From NCBI GenBank assembly GCA_018711525.1, contig DVIF01000046.1:1-58847 (forward strand): 58,847 nucleotides of DNA, given 5' to 3'. The translations under genes were made by a program, and so were the position numbers. Source of the DNA: Candidatus Ornithospirochaeta stercorigallinarum (GTDB lineage: Bacteria; Spirochaetota; Spirochaetia; Sphaerochaetales; Sphaerochaetaceae). Shown in pieces: positions 24,008 to 33,632 of the stretch. Within the stretch, counting starts at the first letter, position 1, and every line of letters starts with the position of its first letter. The notes below the pieces were generated by a model, which had not been told where the DNA came from, did not search any database, and worked only from the letters and a program-made list of their open reading frames with translations.

Positions 24008-24028
24008 GATGTTTGTCTTGAATTAGAC

Positions 24029-24811
24029 TTATACGGCGTAATAGCCAAGCATGCTTGAGATCCTGTTCGCCATCTCCTTGAGCTTCGGGATGGTCCCCTC
24101 TATCTCTTCGACCGACATATTGGGCTCAAGGGCGCTTGCAGAGATTGCGGCAACTATCTTGCCATCCCCGTTCATGATTGGAACAGCGGAGCAGTTGTCA
24201 CCGCTTATGTACTCGTTCCTGTCACGCCCTACTCCTTCCTCTCTTACCCTTGCAAGTTCCGCCATGAGTTCTTTTTTGTCTATTATCGTCTTAGGAGTGA
24301 ATGCCTTGAGCCCTCCTGCAGCTTCTATCATCTGGTCGACCTCAGCTTCACTCATCTGGGAGCAGAGAACCTTTCCAAGCCCTGTGCAGTGGAAAGGAAT
24401 CACCCTGCCGGGTGTGAAATAGGTACGTGGAAGGGACTGTCCGTCGATCCTGTCGATTATAAGGATCTCAGTGCCGTTCCTGACTCCCATGTTCACATTC
24501 GCCTTCTGATAGTTCGCCCAAAGCAGCTCAAGATAGGGCATCGTAAGCTTTCTTATCTCCATGGACTGCAGGGAGGTCCTGGAAAGCCCCAGGCACTTCA
24601 GAGAGAGGGAGAAGAGACCTGTCTTCGGATTCTTATCAAGATATCCAGCCTTCTGGATGCTGGAAAGAAGGCGGAATGCCATGTTGCTGTTCACATCCAG
24701 CTCATCACATACATCCTGTATCGAGATAGGACTCTGACGCTTACACGCAAGATCAAGGATCTTAAAGCATCTTTCAACAACTTTTATATTATATTTTTCG
24801 TTTTCGCTCAT
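24029..24811 (-). CDS. IclR-family transcriptional regulator
   Basis: A 260-residue protein with the N-terminal winged helix (residues 5-70, ISIQDVCDELDVNSNMAFRLLSSI recognition region) and the C-terminal IclR effector domain (residues 80-255), including the GKVLCSQMSEAEV and conserved GVGRDRNEYISG segments. It closes the glucarate/galactarate island, so it is the likely controller of gud, gar, the importer and garD. The ligand is probably glucarate, galactarate or their keto-deoxy product; that is inference. It is divergent from nrdA across 224 bp of AT-rich DNA in which I see no clear operator. Confidence 0.92.
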   Translation of the reverse strand: MSENEKYNIKVVERCFKILDLACKRQSPISIQDVCDELDVNSNMAFRLLSSIQKAGYLDKNPKTGLFSLSLKCLGLSRTSLQSMEIRKLTMPYLELLWANYQKANVNMGVRNGTEILIIDRIDGQSLPRTYFTPGRVIPFHCTGLGKVLCSQMSEAEVDQMIEAAGGLKAFTPKTIIDKKELMAELARVREEGVGRDRNEYISGDNCSAVPIMNGDGKIVAAISASALEPNMSVEEIEGTIPKLKEMANRISSMLGYYAV

Positions 24812-25035
24812 GCCGTATTACCTTAAAAATATATTATCTTTATGAAATTATACGTCAAATATTCAAAAACATCAAAATTTTTTTGTTGATTTGAGTAAAA
24901 TTTATAATATGTTTTTCTTTGCAAATTTCCTATTATAAAAATAAAACCTTATCAATAATTATTTTCATTAATCTACTTTCTTATTTTCCCCTCTTTAGGT
25001 AATATCGATTAGAAACACAACATTCAGGGAAGGTT

Positions 25036-27552
25036 ATGACGGTAATAAAAAGAGACGGAAGTGTGGAATCCTACGACAGTTCCAAGATAGAGAATGCAAT
25101 AAGGAAGGCCTTCATCGCTAGTGAGGAGAAAGCAGGCGATGATGAAATCATGTCGCTTGTGAAAGCTGTGGAAGGCAAGATCGAAGGAAAAGGGAGTGCA
25201 GAAGTTGAATTCATCCAGGACAATGTCGAAGAGGCGTTGATGAAGGCGGGGTTCTTCCAGACAGCAAAGCGCTACATACTCTTCAGAAAGCAGAGGACTG
25301 TGCTCAGAGATGAGAGAAAGAGTCTGCTCGATGTACTCAATGAAGAGGGAATTGAAGAGGTCCTGATAAAAATCCAGAAGGAGTTTCCCACCCAGGAGTA
25401 CTCTCTCAAGATCCTTGAGAACAAATTCAGGTCGTTTTTCAAGGAAGGCATGAGTGAGAAGGAGAAGCTGGATGCAATCATCAAGGCATCGGTGGAGCTT
25501 ACGAAGCCCGAGGTTCCCAAATGGGAGATGATAGCCGCCAGGTTCCTCAGCTACCGCGTGAAGAAAGAGATGAGGGAAAGCCTTGAAAGGAGGAAGATCT
25601 CCTCATTCTCGGAAAAGGTCCGCTATCTTGCAGATAAGGGACTTTACGGCGAGTACATTGTGAAAGGATACACAAAGGAAGAGCTGGAAGAGGCGGCTGA
25701 ATTCATAGATGAAGAGAGGGAGGACCTTTTCACGTACTCCGGCCTTGAGCTTTTGATAAAAAGATATGTGATCAAAAGCCATCAGGGCGAGGTGCTTGAG
25801 ACGCCCGAGGAGATGTTTCTGGGAATAGCTCTGCATCTTGCCCTCAATGAGAAGGAGGACAGGCTGGGCTATGTCAGGAGATTCTACGACATGCTCTCTC
25901 TGATGCAGGTCACAATGGCGACCCCCACCCTCTCCAATGCAAGAAAGCCCTATCATCAGCTCTCATCATGCTTCATCGACACCGTTCCAGACAGTCTGAA
26001 CGGGATATACAGGAGCCTGGACAATTTCGCAAAGGTCTCCAAGTTCGGAGGCGGCATGGGGCTTTATTTCGGAAAAGTCAGGGCCAACGGCTCATCAATC
26101 AGGGGCTTTGAAGGAGCTGCGGGCGGAATAATAAGATGGATACGTCTCGTAAACGATACAGCCGTCGCCGTAGATCAGCTTGGAGTGAGAAGCGGAGCTG
26201 TCGCAGTATACCTTGACGTATGGCACAGAGACATCCCCGAATTCCTGAATCTCAGGACGAACAACGGAGATGACAGGATGAAGGCCCATGACGTATTCCC
26301 TGCAGTCTGCTACCCGGACTACTTCTGGCGTCTTGCCGAGGAGGACCTCGATTCCCCATGGTACATGATGTGCCCCCACGATATCCTTACAATCAAAGGA
26401 TATGCACTCGAGGACTACTGGGGTGCCGAGTGGGAGAAGAGATATCTGGATTGCGTCAACGACGCAAGGATAAAGAAAAGGGTCATGAGCGTCAAAGACA
26501 TCATCCGGCTCATACTCAAGAGTGCAGTAGAGACAGGAACTCCTTTCGCATTCAACCGTGATACTGTCAACAGAGCAAACCCGAACAAGCATAAAGGTAT
26601 GATCTACTGCTCAAACCTATGCACCGAGATCGCACAGAACATGTCTGAGATTGAAGAGGTTTCGATAAGGATGGAGAGTGAGGATGGAGACCCTGTCGTC
26701 GTGACAAAGACAAAGCCTGGGGATTTCGTCGTCTGCAACCTTGCATCCCTATCGCTTGGCAACATAGACGTGAACGACAAGTCTGAGCTAGAAAAGATAG
26801 TAAAGACGGCGGTAAGGGCGCTGGACAATGTCATCGACCTCAACTTCTACCCTCTTGAATATGCAAGATACACAAACAAACGCTATCGCTCGATCGGCCT
26901 TGGAGTCTCCGGCTATCACCACATGCTTGCCAGGAACAAGATCAGATGGGAGAGCGAGGAGCATCTAAAGTTCGTCGACAAGCTTTTCGAGGAGATAAAT
27001 TATGCTGCAATCACAGAATCGAACAGGCTCGCCATTGAAAAAGGCTCATACGAGTTCTTCCATGGCTCTGAGTGGGAGAGTGGAGAGTATTTCACATCTC
27101 GTGGCTACAGTGATGACAGATGGAACGCCCTGAGGGAAAGCGTCAGGAAAGGTGGGATGAGAAACGCATACCTCCTTGCTATCGCACCTACAAGCAGCAC
27201 CAGCATAATCGCAGGGACAAGTGCCGGAGTCGACCCTGTGATAAAGAGGTTCTTCTATGAGGAGAAGAAGGGGGAGATGCTTGCCCGTCTTGCACCATCC
27301 CTCGGCCCTGATACATGGTGGTATTATAAGAACGCACATGAGATCGACCAGAGCTGGTCTGTAAGAGCCTCAGGAATCAGGCAGCGCCATATCGACCAGG
27401 CGCAGTCGATGAACCTCTACATAACAAACGACTATACTATGAAACAGGTCCTCTCCCTATACCTTCTGGCATGGAAGAGCGGAGTGAAGACCATATACTA
27501 CATCAGGAGCAGATCCCTTGAAGTCGAGGAATGCGAATCCTGTTCATCTTAA
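25036..27552 (+). CDS. nrdA: Class I ribonucleoside-diphosphate reductase, alpha subunit
   Basis: Reduces ribonucleoside diphosphates to deoxy forms with NrdB. Residues 1-90 are an ATP-cone (TVIKRDGSVESYDSSKIENAI), so dATP inhibition is likely. The barrel carries the redox Cys in QLSSCFID, the radical Cys in CNLCTEI-type context and the GDFVVCNLASLSLG strand. NAYLLAIAPTSSTSIIAGTSAGVDP is the loop typical of NrdA. The C-terminus ends ECESCSS, with the CxxC pair that is re-reduced by thioredoxin or a glutaredoxin. 838 residues, as in the chlamydial/spirochaetal group. I found no convincing NrdR box upstream. Confidence 0.95.
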   Translation: MTVIKRDGSVESYDSSKIENAIRKAFIASEEKAGDDEIMSLVKAVEGKIEGKGSAEVEFIQDNVEEALMKAGFFQTAKRYILFRKQRTVLRDERKSLLDVLNEEGIEEVLIKIQKEFPTQEYSLKILENKFRSFFKEGMSEKEKLDAIIKASVELTKPEVPKWEMIAARFLSYRVKKEMRESLERRKISSFSEKVRYLADKGLYGEYIVKGYTKEELEEAAEFIDEEREDLFTYSGLELLIKRYVIKSHQGEVLETPEEMFLGIALHLALNEKEDRLGYVRRFYDMLSLMQVTMATPTLSNARKPYHQLSSCFIDTVPDSLNGIYRSLDNFAKVSKFGGGMGLYFGKVRANGSSIRGFEGAAGGIIRWIRLVNDTAVAVDQLGVRSGAVAVYLDVWHRDIPEFLNLRTNNGDDRMKAHDVFPAVCYPDYFWRLAEEDLDSPWYMMCPHDILTIKGYALEDYWGAEWEKRYLDCVNDARIKKRVMSVKDIIRLILKSAVETGTPFAFNRDTVNRANPNKHKGMIYCSNLCTEIAQNMSEIEEVSIRMESEDGDPVVVTKTKPGDFVVCNLASLSLGNIDVNDKSELEKIVKTAVRALDNVIDLNFYPLEYARYTNKRYRSIGLGVSGYHHMLARNKIRWESEEHLKFVDKLFEEINYAAITESNRLAIEKGSYEFFHGSEWESGEYFTSRGYSDDRWNALRESVRKGGMRNAYLLAIAPTSSTSIIAGTSAGVDPVIKRFFYEEKKGEMLARLAPSLGPDTWWYYKNAHEIDQSWSVRASGIRQRHIDQAQSMNLYITNDYTMKQVLSLYLLAWKSGVKTIYYIRSRSLEVEECESCSS

Positions 27553-27567
27553 ATAAGGAGAGAGATA

Positions 27568-28611
27568 ATGAATGAATTGAAAACAAAACCGCTGTTCAAC
27601 CCCAATGGAGATACCGATGTGCTTAAAAGGCGCATGATCGGAGGAAACACTACGAATCTGAATGATTTCAACAACCTCAAATACACCTGGACAAGCGACT
27701 GGTACCGTCAGGCGATGAACAACTTCTGGATCCCTGAGGAGATCAACCTCAATCAGGATCTGAAGGACTATCATAAGCTTCTTCCTGCCGAGAGGACGGC
27801 ATATGACAAGATCCTCTCGTTCCTCGTATTCCTCGATTCGCTCCAGACAGCTAACCTTCCCAATGTCGGAGAATATGTCACTGCAAACGAGGTGAACCTC
27901 TGCCTCCATATCCAGACCTTCCAGGAATGCATACACTCCCAGAGCTATTCATACATGCTAGACACCATCTGCTCCCCTAACGAGAGGGACAGCATACTCT
28001 TCCAGTGGAAGGATGACGAGCACCTGCTGAGAAGAAACACATTCATCGGAAACTGCTACAACGATTTTCTCGAGCACAGGGACCTTTTCCACCTTATAAA
28101 GGTGATGTTCGCGAACTACATCCTCGAGGGAATCTACTTCTACTCGGGATTCATGTTCTTCTACAACCTCTCAAGAAACGGAAAGATGCCGGGCTCTGCG
28201 CAGGAGATAAGGTACATCAACCGCGACGAGAACACCCATCTCTGGCTCTTCAGGAACATCATCCTCGAATTAAAGAAGGAAGAGAGCGATATGTTCACTC
28301 CAGATAAAGTAGAGGTATACAGGGCAATGCTCAAAGAGGGTGTCAGACAGGAGATCGAATGGGGGCATTATGTGATCGGGGATGCAATCCCGGGTCTGAA
28401 CAAGAAGATGCTTACAGATTATATCACATACCTCGGGAACCTCAGGTGGACAAGCCTCGGATTCGAGACGCTCTATCCCGGATACGAGGAAGAACCCGAG
28501 GACATGGCATGGGTGAGCCAGTACTCGAATGCAAACATGGTGAAGACCGACTTCTTCGAAGCAAGAAGCACTGCATATGCAAAGGCCACCGCACTTGTGG
28601 ATGACCTATAG
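27568..28611 (+). CDS. nrdB: Class I ribonucleoside-diphosphate reductase, beta subunit
   Basis: 347-residue radical-generating subunit, 15 nt after nrdA with GGAGAG before the ATG. Metal ligands can be read off: Asp in LDSLQTAN, Glu and His in QECIHSQSY, Glu in NYILEGIYFY, and Glu/His in RDENTHLW. The Tyr four residues after the first His matches the radical Tyr122 of E. coli. The enzyme therefore looks like the tyrosyl-radical class and not the chlamydial Phe-type (class Ic). This is unusual only in that the rest of the window looks anaerobic. Confidence 0.95.
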   Translation: MNELKTKPLFNPNGDTDVLKRRMIGGNTTNLNDFNNLKYTWTSDWYRQAMNNFWIPEEINLNQDLKDYHKLLPAERTAYDKILSFLVFLDSLQTANLPNVGEYVTANEVNLCLHIQTFQECIHSQSYSYMLDTICSPNERDSILFQWKDDEHLLRRNTFIGNCYNDFLEHRDLFHLIKVMFANYILEGIYFYSGFMFFYNLSRNGKMPGSAQEIRYINRDENTHLWLFRNIILELKKEESDMFTPDKVEVYRAMLKEGVRQEIEWGHYVIGDAIPGLNKKMLTDYITYLGNLRWTSLGFETLYPGYEEEPEDMAWVSQYSNANMVKTDFFEARSTAYAKATALVDDL

Positions 28612-29868
28612 GACCTTCCTTCCTTTTATGAATTTAGCTGCAACAGGGCGTCCTGCGCATCTATATGCATAGAGCTCAAGCCGCTCTGCCAGGCTGATCT
28701 CATCGTAAAGGGTGGTATGGATGGAAGAAGAATCGAGGACTACGACATCCGCATCGTAGCCGGGGATGAACGATCCTGTGCTGCCGAAGAACCTGCCCCC
28801 ACCGAGAGAGGCCATGTAGAATGCCTCTCTGAATGTCAGAGGTCTTGATTTCTCATCGACAAGACGATGATAGAGCTTGCTTACTTCTATCGCATGGGTC
28901 GCCATCCTCAGTATCGAGAGGGAGGAGCCTCCTGCGACATCGGTAGCCAATGCCACATTGATCCTACGCTCCAGCATTTTCCTAATAGGTGCTATCCCGC
29001 TTGAGAGATTGCTGTTGCTCGAAGGGCTGTGCGCGACGAAGATGTTCCTATTCTCAAGCATATTCATCTCCTCGTCATCAGGCCATACGACATGGGCCAT
29101 TATCGTTTTCTCCTCCCCCCAGAGCCCCATCATGCGGTAGGCGTCGCTATAGTTCCTGCTCTCAGGGACAAGCTCCTTCACCCACTCTATCTCACTGAGG
29201 TTCTCATCCAGGTGGGACTGGACGGGAAGGCCCTTTTCCTTCGATATCCCTGCCAGCTCCTTTAAAAGGCCCGGGGAGCAGGATGGTATGAACCTCGGGG
29301 TTATTATCGGCCTGATGTTTTCAAACCTTTTCATCCCCTCTATGTAGGAAAGAGTACTCTCTATGGAGTCCCTGGTATCCTCACAGAGGTAATCAGGGCT
29401 GTTCATATCCATGTTCACCTTGCCCACATATCCAGAAAAACCTTTCTCCTCCAGCATCTGGGAGAGCATGAGCGAGGCATCCTTATGAATAGTGGCGAAG
29501 ATTGAAAAACGCGTCGTCTCGCTTTTAAGCAGGTCGGATGTGAAAATCGAATAAGCCTTCTTCGCATAATCAAGGTCTGCATACCTGCCCTCCTCCGGGA
29601 ATGTATGCCTCTCAAGCCACTGGAGAAGCTCCTCATCCATGAATAGCCCAGCGAACTGATACTGTGGTGCATGGAGATGCAGATCCGTCAGTCCCGGGAT
29701 CACAAGCATCCCCCCATAGTCATGAACGACCATCCCGTTAGGTCTGCTTCTCTGAATACCGGAAACCTTAGTGCCGTTTACAATCAGATAGGAATCCTTG
29801 AATTCCCTGATCTCCATATCTTCATCTGCATAGAGTATGTCTCCGAATATAGCAAATCTTTCTTCCAT
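28606..29868 (-). CDS. guaD: Guanine deaminase
   Basis: Hydrolyses guanine to xanthine and ammonia. A 420-residue amidohydrolase: the metal motif is PGLTDLHLHAPQYQ (HxH), followed by SIFATIH, QSHLDEN, AHVVW and ATDVAGGSS (metal Asp). These are the GuaD-specific forms of the motifs. It overlaps the end of nrdB by 6 bp on the opposite strand and is divergent from recQ. The ATG has a GGAGG 6 nt upstream. A role in purine salvage or in using guanine as nitrogen source is likely. Confidence 0.92.
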   Translation of the reverse strand: MEERFAIFGDILYADEDMEIREFKDSYLIVNGTKVSGIQRSRPNGMVVHDYGGMLVIPGLTDLHLHAPQYQFAGLFMDEELLQWLERHTFPEEGRYADLDYAKKAYSIFTSDLLKSETTRFSIFATIHKDASLMLSQMLEEKGFSGYVGKVNMDMNSPDYLCEDTRDSIESTLSYIEGMKRFENIRPIITPRFIPSCSPGLLKELAGISKEKGLPVQSHLDENLSEIEWVKELVPESRNYSDAYRMMGLWGEEKTIMAHVVWPDDEEMNMLENRNIFVAHSPSSNSNLSSGIAPIRKMLERRINVALATDVAGGSSLSILRMATHAIEVSKLYHRLVDEKSRPLTFREAFYMASLGGGRFFGSTGSFIPGYDADVVVLDSSSIHTTLYDEISLAERLELYAYRCAGRPVAAKFIKGRKVL

Positions 29869-29961
29869 ATCTGTCCTCCAGACTGCCGGATGTACCTGTA
29901 CTGATCATATTCTACCATATTCCTGCTTTGATTTGGGAAAATGAACATTCTGTGTCCTTTT

Positions 29962-29970
29962 TGCTTTATA
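29962..29970 (+). promoter_or_regulatory. Possible extended -10 (TGcTTTATA) before recQ
   Basis: TGn plus TTTATA ends 5 nt before the ATG at 29976; no ribosome binding site is present. The weakest of the leaderless candidates listed. Confidence 0.35.
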
Positions 29971-29975
29971 TAGAC

Positions 29976-31346
29976 ATGACGATAGATGAAATGATTGAAA
30001 AGACACTGCACGAGAGCTTCCATATGAGCTACCTGCTTCCCGCACAGAGGGCTGTGATAACCAGGATCATGGAAAACAGCCTAAGAAAGGAGGAAAGCGA
30101 CAGCATCACGATAATGCCGACAGGTATGGGCAAGAGCCTCTGCTTCATGCTTCCTGCCATCATGCTCCATCCCAGATACACGATACTGACATATCCACTT
30201 CTTTCCCTTATGAACGACCAGGCGAAAAGACTTGCCGAGGCCCATATCCCATACGCCCTCATAAAGGGCGGGATGGAAGCAAAAGAGAGACAGAGGGAGA
30301 TCTTGAGGCTTAAAAGAAACGAGGCGTCCATACTCATCACGAATGCAGAGAGCCTTATCATCCTCATTAAACGCGGGCTTCTCGACTTCCTGGTAGGAAA
30401 CATCGAGCTTTTCGTCATAGACGAGGCCCACACCGCAGTGACATGGGCTGAGAGCTTCAGACCCGCACTGAAGGAGATAAGGGGTATCTCTGAATATCTA
30501 AGGCCGCACCAGAGGCTCTGTTTCAGCGCAACCTGCGACAGTGCGATACTTGCAGGTCTCAAGAAGGACATACTTGCAAACAACGATGCACTCGTACTAC
30601 GCCTTTCCTCGGACAGGCCCAACATATTCTATGCCGCCCTCAGAAGCCTCTCTAGGAAAAGAGACATAGGGAAAATACTCCAAAGCGAGGAAAGACGCCC
30701 TGCCCTTGTCTTCTGCAGCTACAGGTCTGAGACGGAGGAATACTATCAGTACTTCAAAGATGCCTTCCCTTCGTTTTACTATCATGCAGGACTTGAGAGG
30801 GAGAGGAAGGAGGAGATTGAAAAGCTTTTCCATGCAAGTGACAAGGCCATCCTCTTTGCGACAAACGCCTATGGAATGGGGGTGGATAAGAAAGACATAA
30901 GAACGGTGATCCACCTCCATGCACCGGAGGATGCCGCATCATTCCTGCAGGAATCGGGACGCGGTGGAAGGGATGGAGGGAAGATGCTGAGCATCGTCCT
31001 TTATTCCAGCAAAGACAAAGGAAGGCTCAAGGACATCTTCTCAGGGAGGGGATGCATCAGGCACGAACTCCTTTCTCTGATGGGGGAAAAGAGCGATCAG
31101 AGATGCTCAGCATGCTCCAACTGCACTTCTTTCAACATCACCCCCTCTGGGGAGAAGGAGATTCTCCTGCTCCTTTCCCGTCTACCTTTCCTTCTTACCA
31201 GGAAAAGTGCAGCCCGGGTGCTTTCCATCACGATGCTCAAAGGATGGAGGCAGGAGGAGATCATAAGCGCCATTGGAGCCTTTCTTGAGGAGAAAATGAT
31301 CAAAAGCTTTTTCAACCGCTTATACGTCCCAGTAAGGAGGAAATAA
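29976..31346 (+). CDS. recQ: RecQ-type ATP-dependent DNA helicase, short form
   Basis: A superfamily 2 3'-5' DNA helicase of 456 residues. Motif I is MPTGMGKSLCFMLP, motif II VIDEAHTAVTW, motif III FSATCDS, and motif VI ESGRGGRDGG. The RecQ zinc-binding Cys cluster (CSACSNC) is near residue 385. The winged helix is shortened and the C-terminal HRDC domain of E. coli RecQ is absent. The ORF track starts at 29928; I prefer ATG 29976 because it lies right after a TG-extended -10 and gives MTIDEMIEKTL, as in homologues that start just before the helicase core. No ribosome binding site is present. Confidence 0.85.
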   Translation: MTIDEMIEKTLHESFHMSYLLPAQRAVITRIMENSLRKEESDSITIMPTGMGKSLCFMLPAIMLHPRYTILTYPLLSLMNDQAKRLAEAHIPYALIKGGMEAKERQREILRLKRNEASILITNAESLIILIKRGLLDFLVGNIELFVIDEAHTAVTWAESFRPALKEIRGISEYLRPHQRLCFSATCDSAILAGLKKDILANNDALVLRLSSDRPNIFYAALRSLSRKRDIGKILQSEERRPALVFCSYRSETEEYYQYFKDAFPSFYYHAGLERERKEEIEKLFHASDKAILFATNAYGMGVDKKDIRTVIHLHAPEDAASFLQESGRGGRDGGKMLSIVLYSSKDKGRLKDIFSGRGCIRHELLSLMGEKSDQRCSACSNCTSFNITPSGEKEILLLLSRLPFLLTRKSAARVLSITMLKGWRQEEIISAIGAFLEEKMIKSFFNRLYVPVRRK

Positions 31347-31395
31347 CTTTCCTTTTCATTTCCTTCTTGCTATCATGGAACAAAAGGAGGACAGG

Positions 31396-32646
31396 ATGCT
31401 GGAGAAACTACATGGAATCTACCCTGCATTATATGGGAAGAACTACGATGAGAAGGACATGGACAGACGCTTTGAGTCCCTCATCGATAAACATAAGGAA
31501 CTATTCAAAAGAGACGATGTGATGCTCTTTTCCGCCGCAGGAAGGTCGGAGATCGCAGGAAACCACACAGACCACAACCTCGGACTTGTGATCGGAGCGA
31601 CAATAAACCTGGATACAATCGCATGTGTATCAAAACGTGATGACAGCCGCGTCATCATCGCAAGCGAGGGCTTTCCCGTCGTAGACGTAGACATCTCTGA
31701 TCTTGAGATCAAAAGCGAGGAGAGAAATACAACGGAGGCATTGATCAGAGGAATCGCAAAGGCATTCAGAGAAAGGGGTATTGAGGTCGGAGGCTATCAG
31801 GCGAATACGACCACCAGGGTCCTTAAAGGCTCGGGTCTCTCAAGCTCTGCAGCCATCGAGGTCCTTGCTGCGGAGATCTTCAACAACATATACGGATCCG
31901 ACAAGCTCGATCCTGTCGAACTTGCAAAGATAGGTCAGTATGCGGAGAACGTATACTTCGGCAAGCCCAGCGGCCTTCTGGACCAGATCAGCTGTGCACA
32001 CGGCGGCATTGTCGGCATTGACTTCAAGGATCCGAAGAATCCTCTCATCACACCTCTTGATGTGGATTTCGAGGAGCACGGATACGCCCTCGTGATAACC
32101 GATACAAAAGGCAACCATGCAGACCTTACAGAGGAGTATGCATCAGTTCCCCCTGAGATGAGGATGGTGGCATCCTATTTCGGTAAGGACAACCTCAGAG
32201 AGGTCGAATATGCAGACTTCATAAACAATATAAAAGAGATAAGGGAAAAGCTCAAAAACGACAGGGCTATCCTGCGTGCATACCACTTCTTCAAGGAGAA
32301 CGAGAGGGTTGCTCTGATGCTTCAGGAGCTCAAAGATGAATCAATCGACACATTCCTCATGCTGGTGGAGGAATCGGGGAACTCCTCATTCAAATACCTT
32401 CAGAACGTATACCCTTCATCAAGCCCGTCAGAGCAGGGACTTTCGCTCGCTCTCGCATTAAGCGAGGATGTGCTGGAGGGAGAAGGCGCAAGCAGGGTCC
32501 ATGGCGGCGGCTTTGCAGGTACCATCCAGGCATATGTTCCTGAATATATGGTGGATAAATATATCAGGAGGATGGAGAGCGTGTTCGGAGAAGGATGCTC
32601 CACATGCATCGCAATCAGGAAGCTCCCTGTTGCAAGGATCCTTTAA
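31396..32646 (+). CDS. galK: Galactokinase
   Basis: Phosphorylates galactose at C1 (GHMP kinase family). GRSEIAGNHTDHNLG is the galactose-binding signature, LKGSGLSSSAAIEV the ATP loop, and HGGGFAGTIQA the C-terminal GHMP motif. The ORF track starts at 31375, but ATG 31396 has AAAGGAGG 5 nt before it and the earlier ATG overlaps an extended -10 (TGcTATCAT). The result is 416 residues. It is a single gene; no galT or galE is near. Confidence 0.93.
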   Translation: MLEKLHGIYPALYGKNYDEKDMDRRFESLIDKHKELFKRDDVMLFSAAGRSEIAGNHTDHNLGLVIGATINLDTIACVSKRDDSRVIIASEGFPVVDVDISDLEIKSEERNTTEALIRGIAKAFRERGIEVGGYQANTTTRVLKGSGLSSSAAIEVLAAEIFNNIYGSDKLDPVELAKIGQYAENVYFGKPSGLLDQISCAHGGIVGIDFKDPKNPLITPLDVDFEEHGYALVITDTKGNHADLTEEYASVPPEMRMVASYFGKDNLREVEYADFINNIKEIREKLKNDRAILRAYHFFKENERVALMLQELKDESIDTFLMLVEESGNSSFKYLQNVYPSSSPSEQGLSLALALSEDVLEGEGASRVHGGGFAGTIQAYVPEYMVDKYIRRMESVFGEGCSTCIAIRKLPVARIL

Positions 32647-32651
32647 GCGCC

Positions 32652-32680
32652 AGCCACCTCTTCGGAGGTGGTTTTCATTT
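32652..32680 (+). terminator. galK terminator
   Basis: AGCCACCTC-TTCG-GAGGTGGTT followed by TTCATTT; a stable stem with a UUCG tetraloop. Confidence 0.85.
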
Positions 32681-32724
32681 ATCTTCCATTTATATAGTAT
32701 TTATTTTTTTAATCCGTAATCAGA

Positions 32725-32762
32725 ATAAAACCATCCTGAAAGGAGAAGTTCAGTCAGGATGG
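32725..32762 (-). terminator. Terminator of the sigma-factor gene
   Basis: Minus strand CCATCCTG and CAGGATGG pair around a loop that can form an inner CTGAA/TTCAG stem; TTTTATTC follows. Confidence 0.75.
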
Positions 32763-32769
32763 TGAAAGC

Positions 32770-33459
32770 CTATAGCGCTTTTCTTAATGAATCAAGGGAT
32801 TTCCTATATGATCTCGTTATCGACGAGTAGCTTCTGTTCATCTCCTTCGATAGGGACAGCCTGCTTTTCTTCTCAAAACCGAACGTACCTGAAATGCTCT
32901 TGAGAATGAAAGCATCATCCTCCTTCATCTCGTCAATCCGCTTCTCCATCATCTTGACCATCAGCCTGTCAAGCTCTGCAGAAGAAAAATCATCGCATTT
33001 GACGAACTCAAGGTAGGACCTCTCATCGAGTGCATCATCAAGGGAGAGGGAGGAGGATGCCTTTCTGAGTCTTTTGAGCATGCGGACTTTATCGATCCCA
33101 AGCCCCGAATACGAGGCCAGGAGATCATCACTGTCGCTCATAGCAGCCTTCTCAGCCTTATCCAGGGCGCTTAACTGCTCTATCCTGTGCTTGGGAAAGC
33201 GTATCAGGCGGGACTGCTCTGAAAGAAGCTTTCTCAGAGAGATGCGTATGCCCCTCTCGACAAAGGATGAGAACGCAGTACCCTTTGCACTGTCATAGGC
33301 ATCGACGGCATTCACGAGCCCTATCCTGGCCTCCTGCATGAAATCATCCAGCTCCAGGGCCGGGGATGACGAGCAATGGAGATATTCATTCGACAGTTTC
33401 CTCATAAGAGGCTCATAGGATACGAGCATCTTCTCTATTTCCGATTTAGAAAGTTTCAT
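32770..33459 (-). CDS. RNA polymerase sigma-70 family factor (alternative)
   Basis: A 229-residue group 3-like sigma factor. Region 2 spans about residues 10-90, with DDFMQEARIGLVNAVDAYD and FSSFVERGIRISLR. A region 3 start follows with RLIRFPKHRIEQL. Region 4 is the C-terminal 45 residues (LSLSKEMNRSYSSITRSYRKSLDSL), a helix-turn-helix for the -35 element. No region 1.1, so it is not the main sigma factor. The ORF track's 18 extra N-terminal residues are dropped because ATG 33459 has GGAGG 6 nt upstream. No anti-sigma gene is adjacent; regulon unknown. Confidence 0.85.
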   Translation of the reverse strand: MKLSKSEIEKMLVSYEPLMRKLSNEYLHCSSSPALELDDFMQEARIGLVNAVDAYDSAKGTAFSSFVERGIRISLRKLLSEQSRLIRFPKHRIEQLSALDKAEKAAMSDSDDLLASYSGLGIDKVRMLKRLRKASSSLSLDDALDERSYLEFVKCDDFSSAELDRLMVKMMEKRIDEMKEDDAFILKSISGTFGFEKKSRLSLSKEMNRSYSSITRSYRKSLDSLRKAL

Positions 33460-33632
33460 TTGTTCCTCCGCTATTGGTATTATCAGGCAACACAGTGGAC
33501 ACAGTATGTCCAACTAAATATTTTTTCATTCCCCTCCCTTTTTTTCATCCATGCCTCATGGACGATTCTCCAAATAGCCGCCATAATGAGAAAAAAAAGA
33601 AAGCTGACCGATGGTGAGGCATAAGGGGCAAG

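Noticed and set aside
24812-25035. NrdR boxes upstream of nrdA
   Set aside because: No pair of ACACWATATAGT-like sites could be found; the AT-rich matches are too weak.
27568-28611. Chlamydia-like class Ic (Mn/Fe, Phe) NrdB
   Set aside because: The residue at the radical position is Tyr and the first metal ligand is Asp, as in class Ia.
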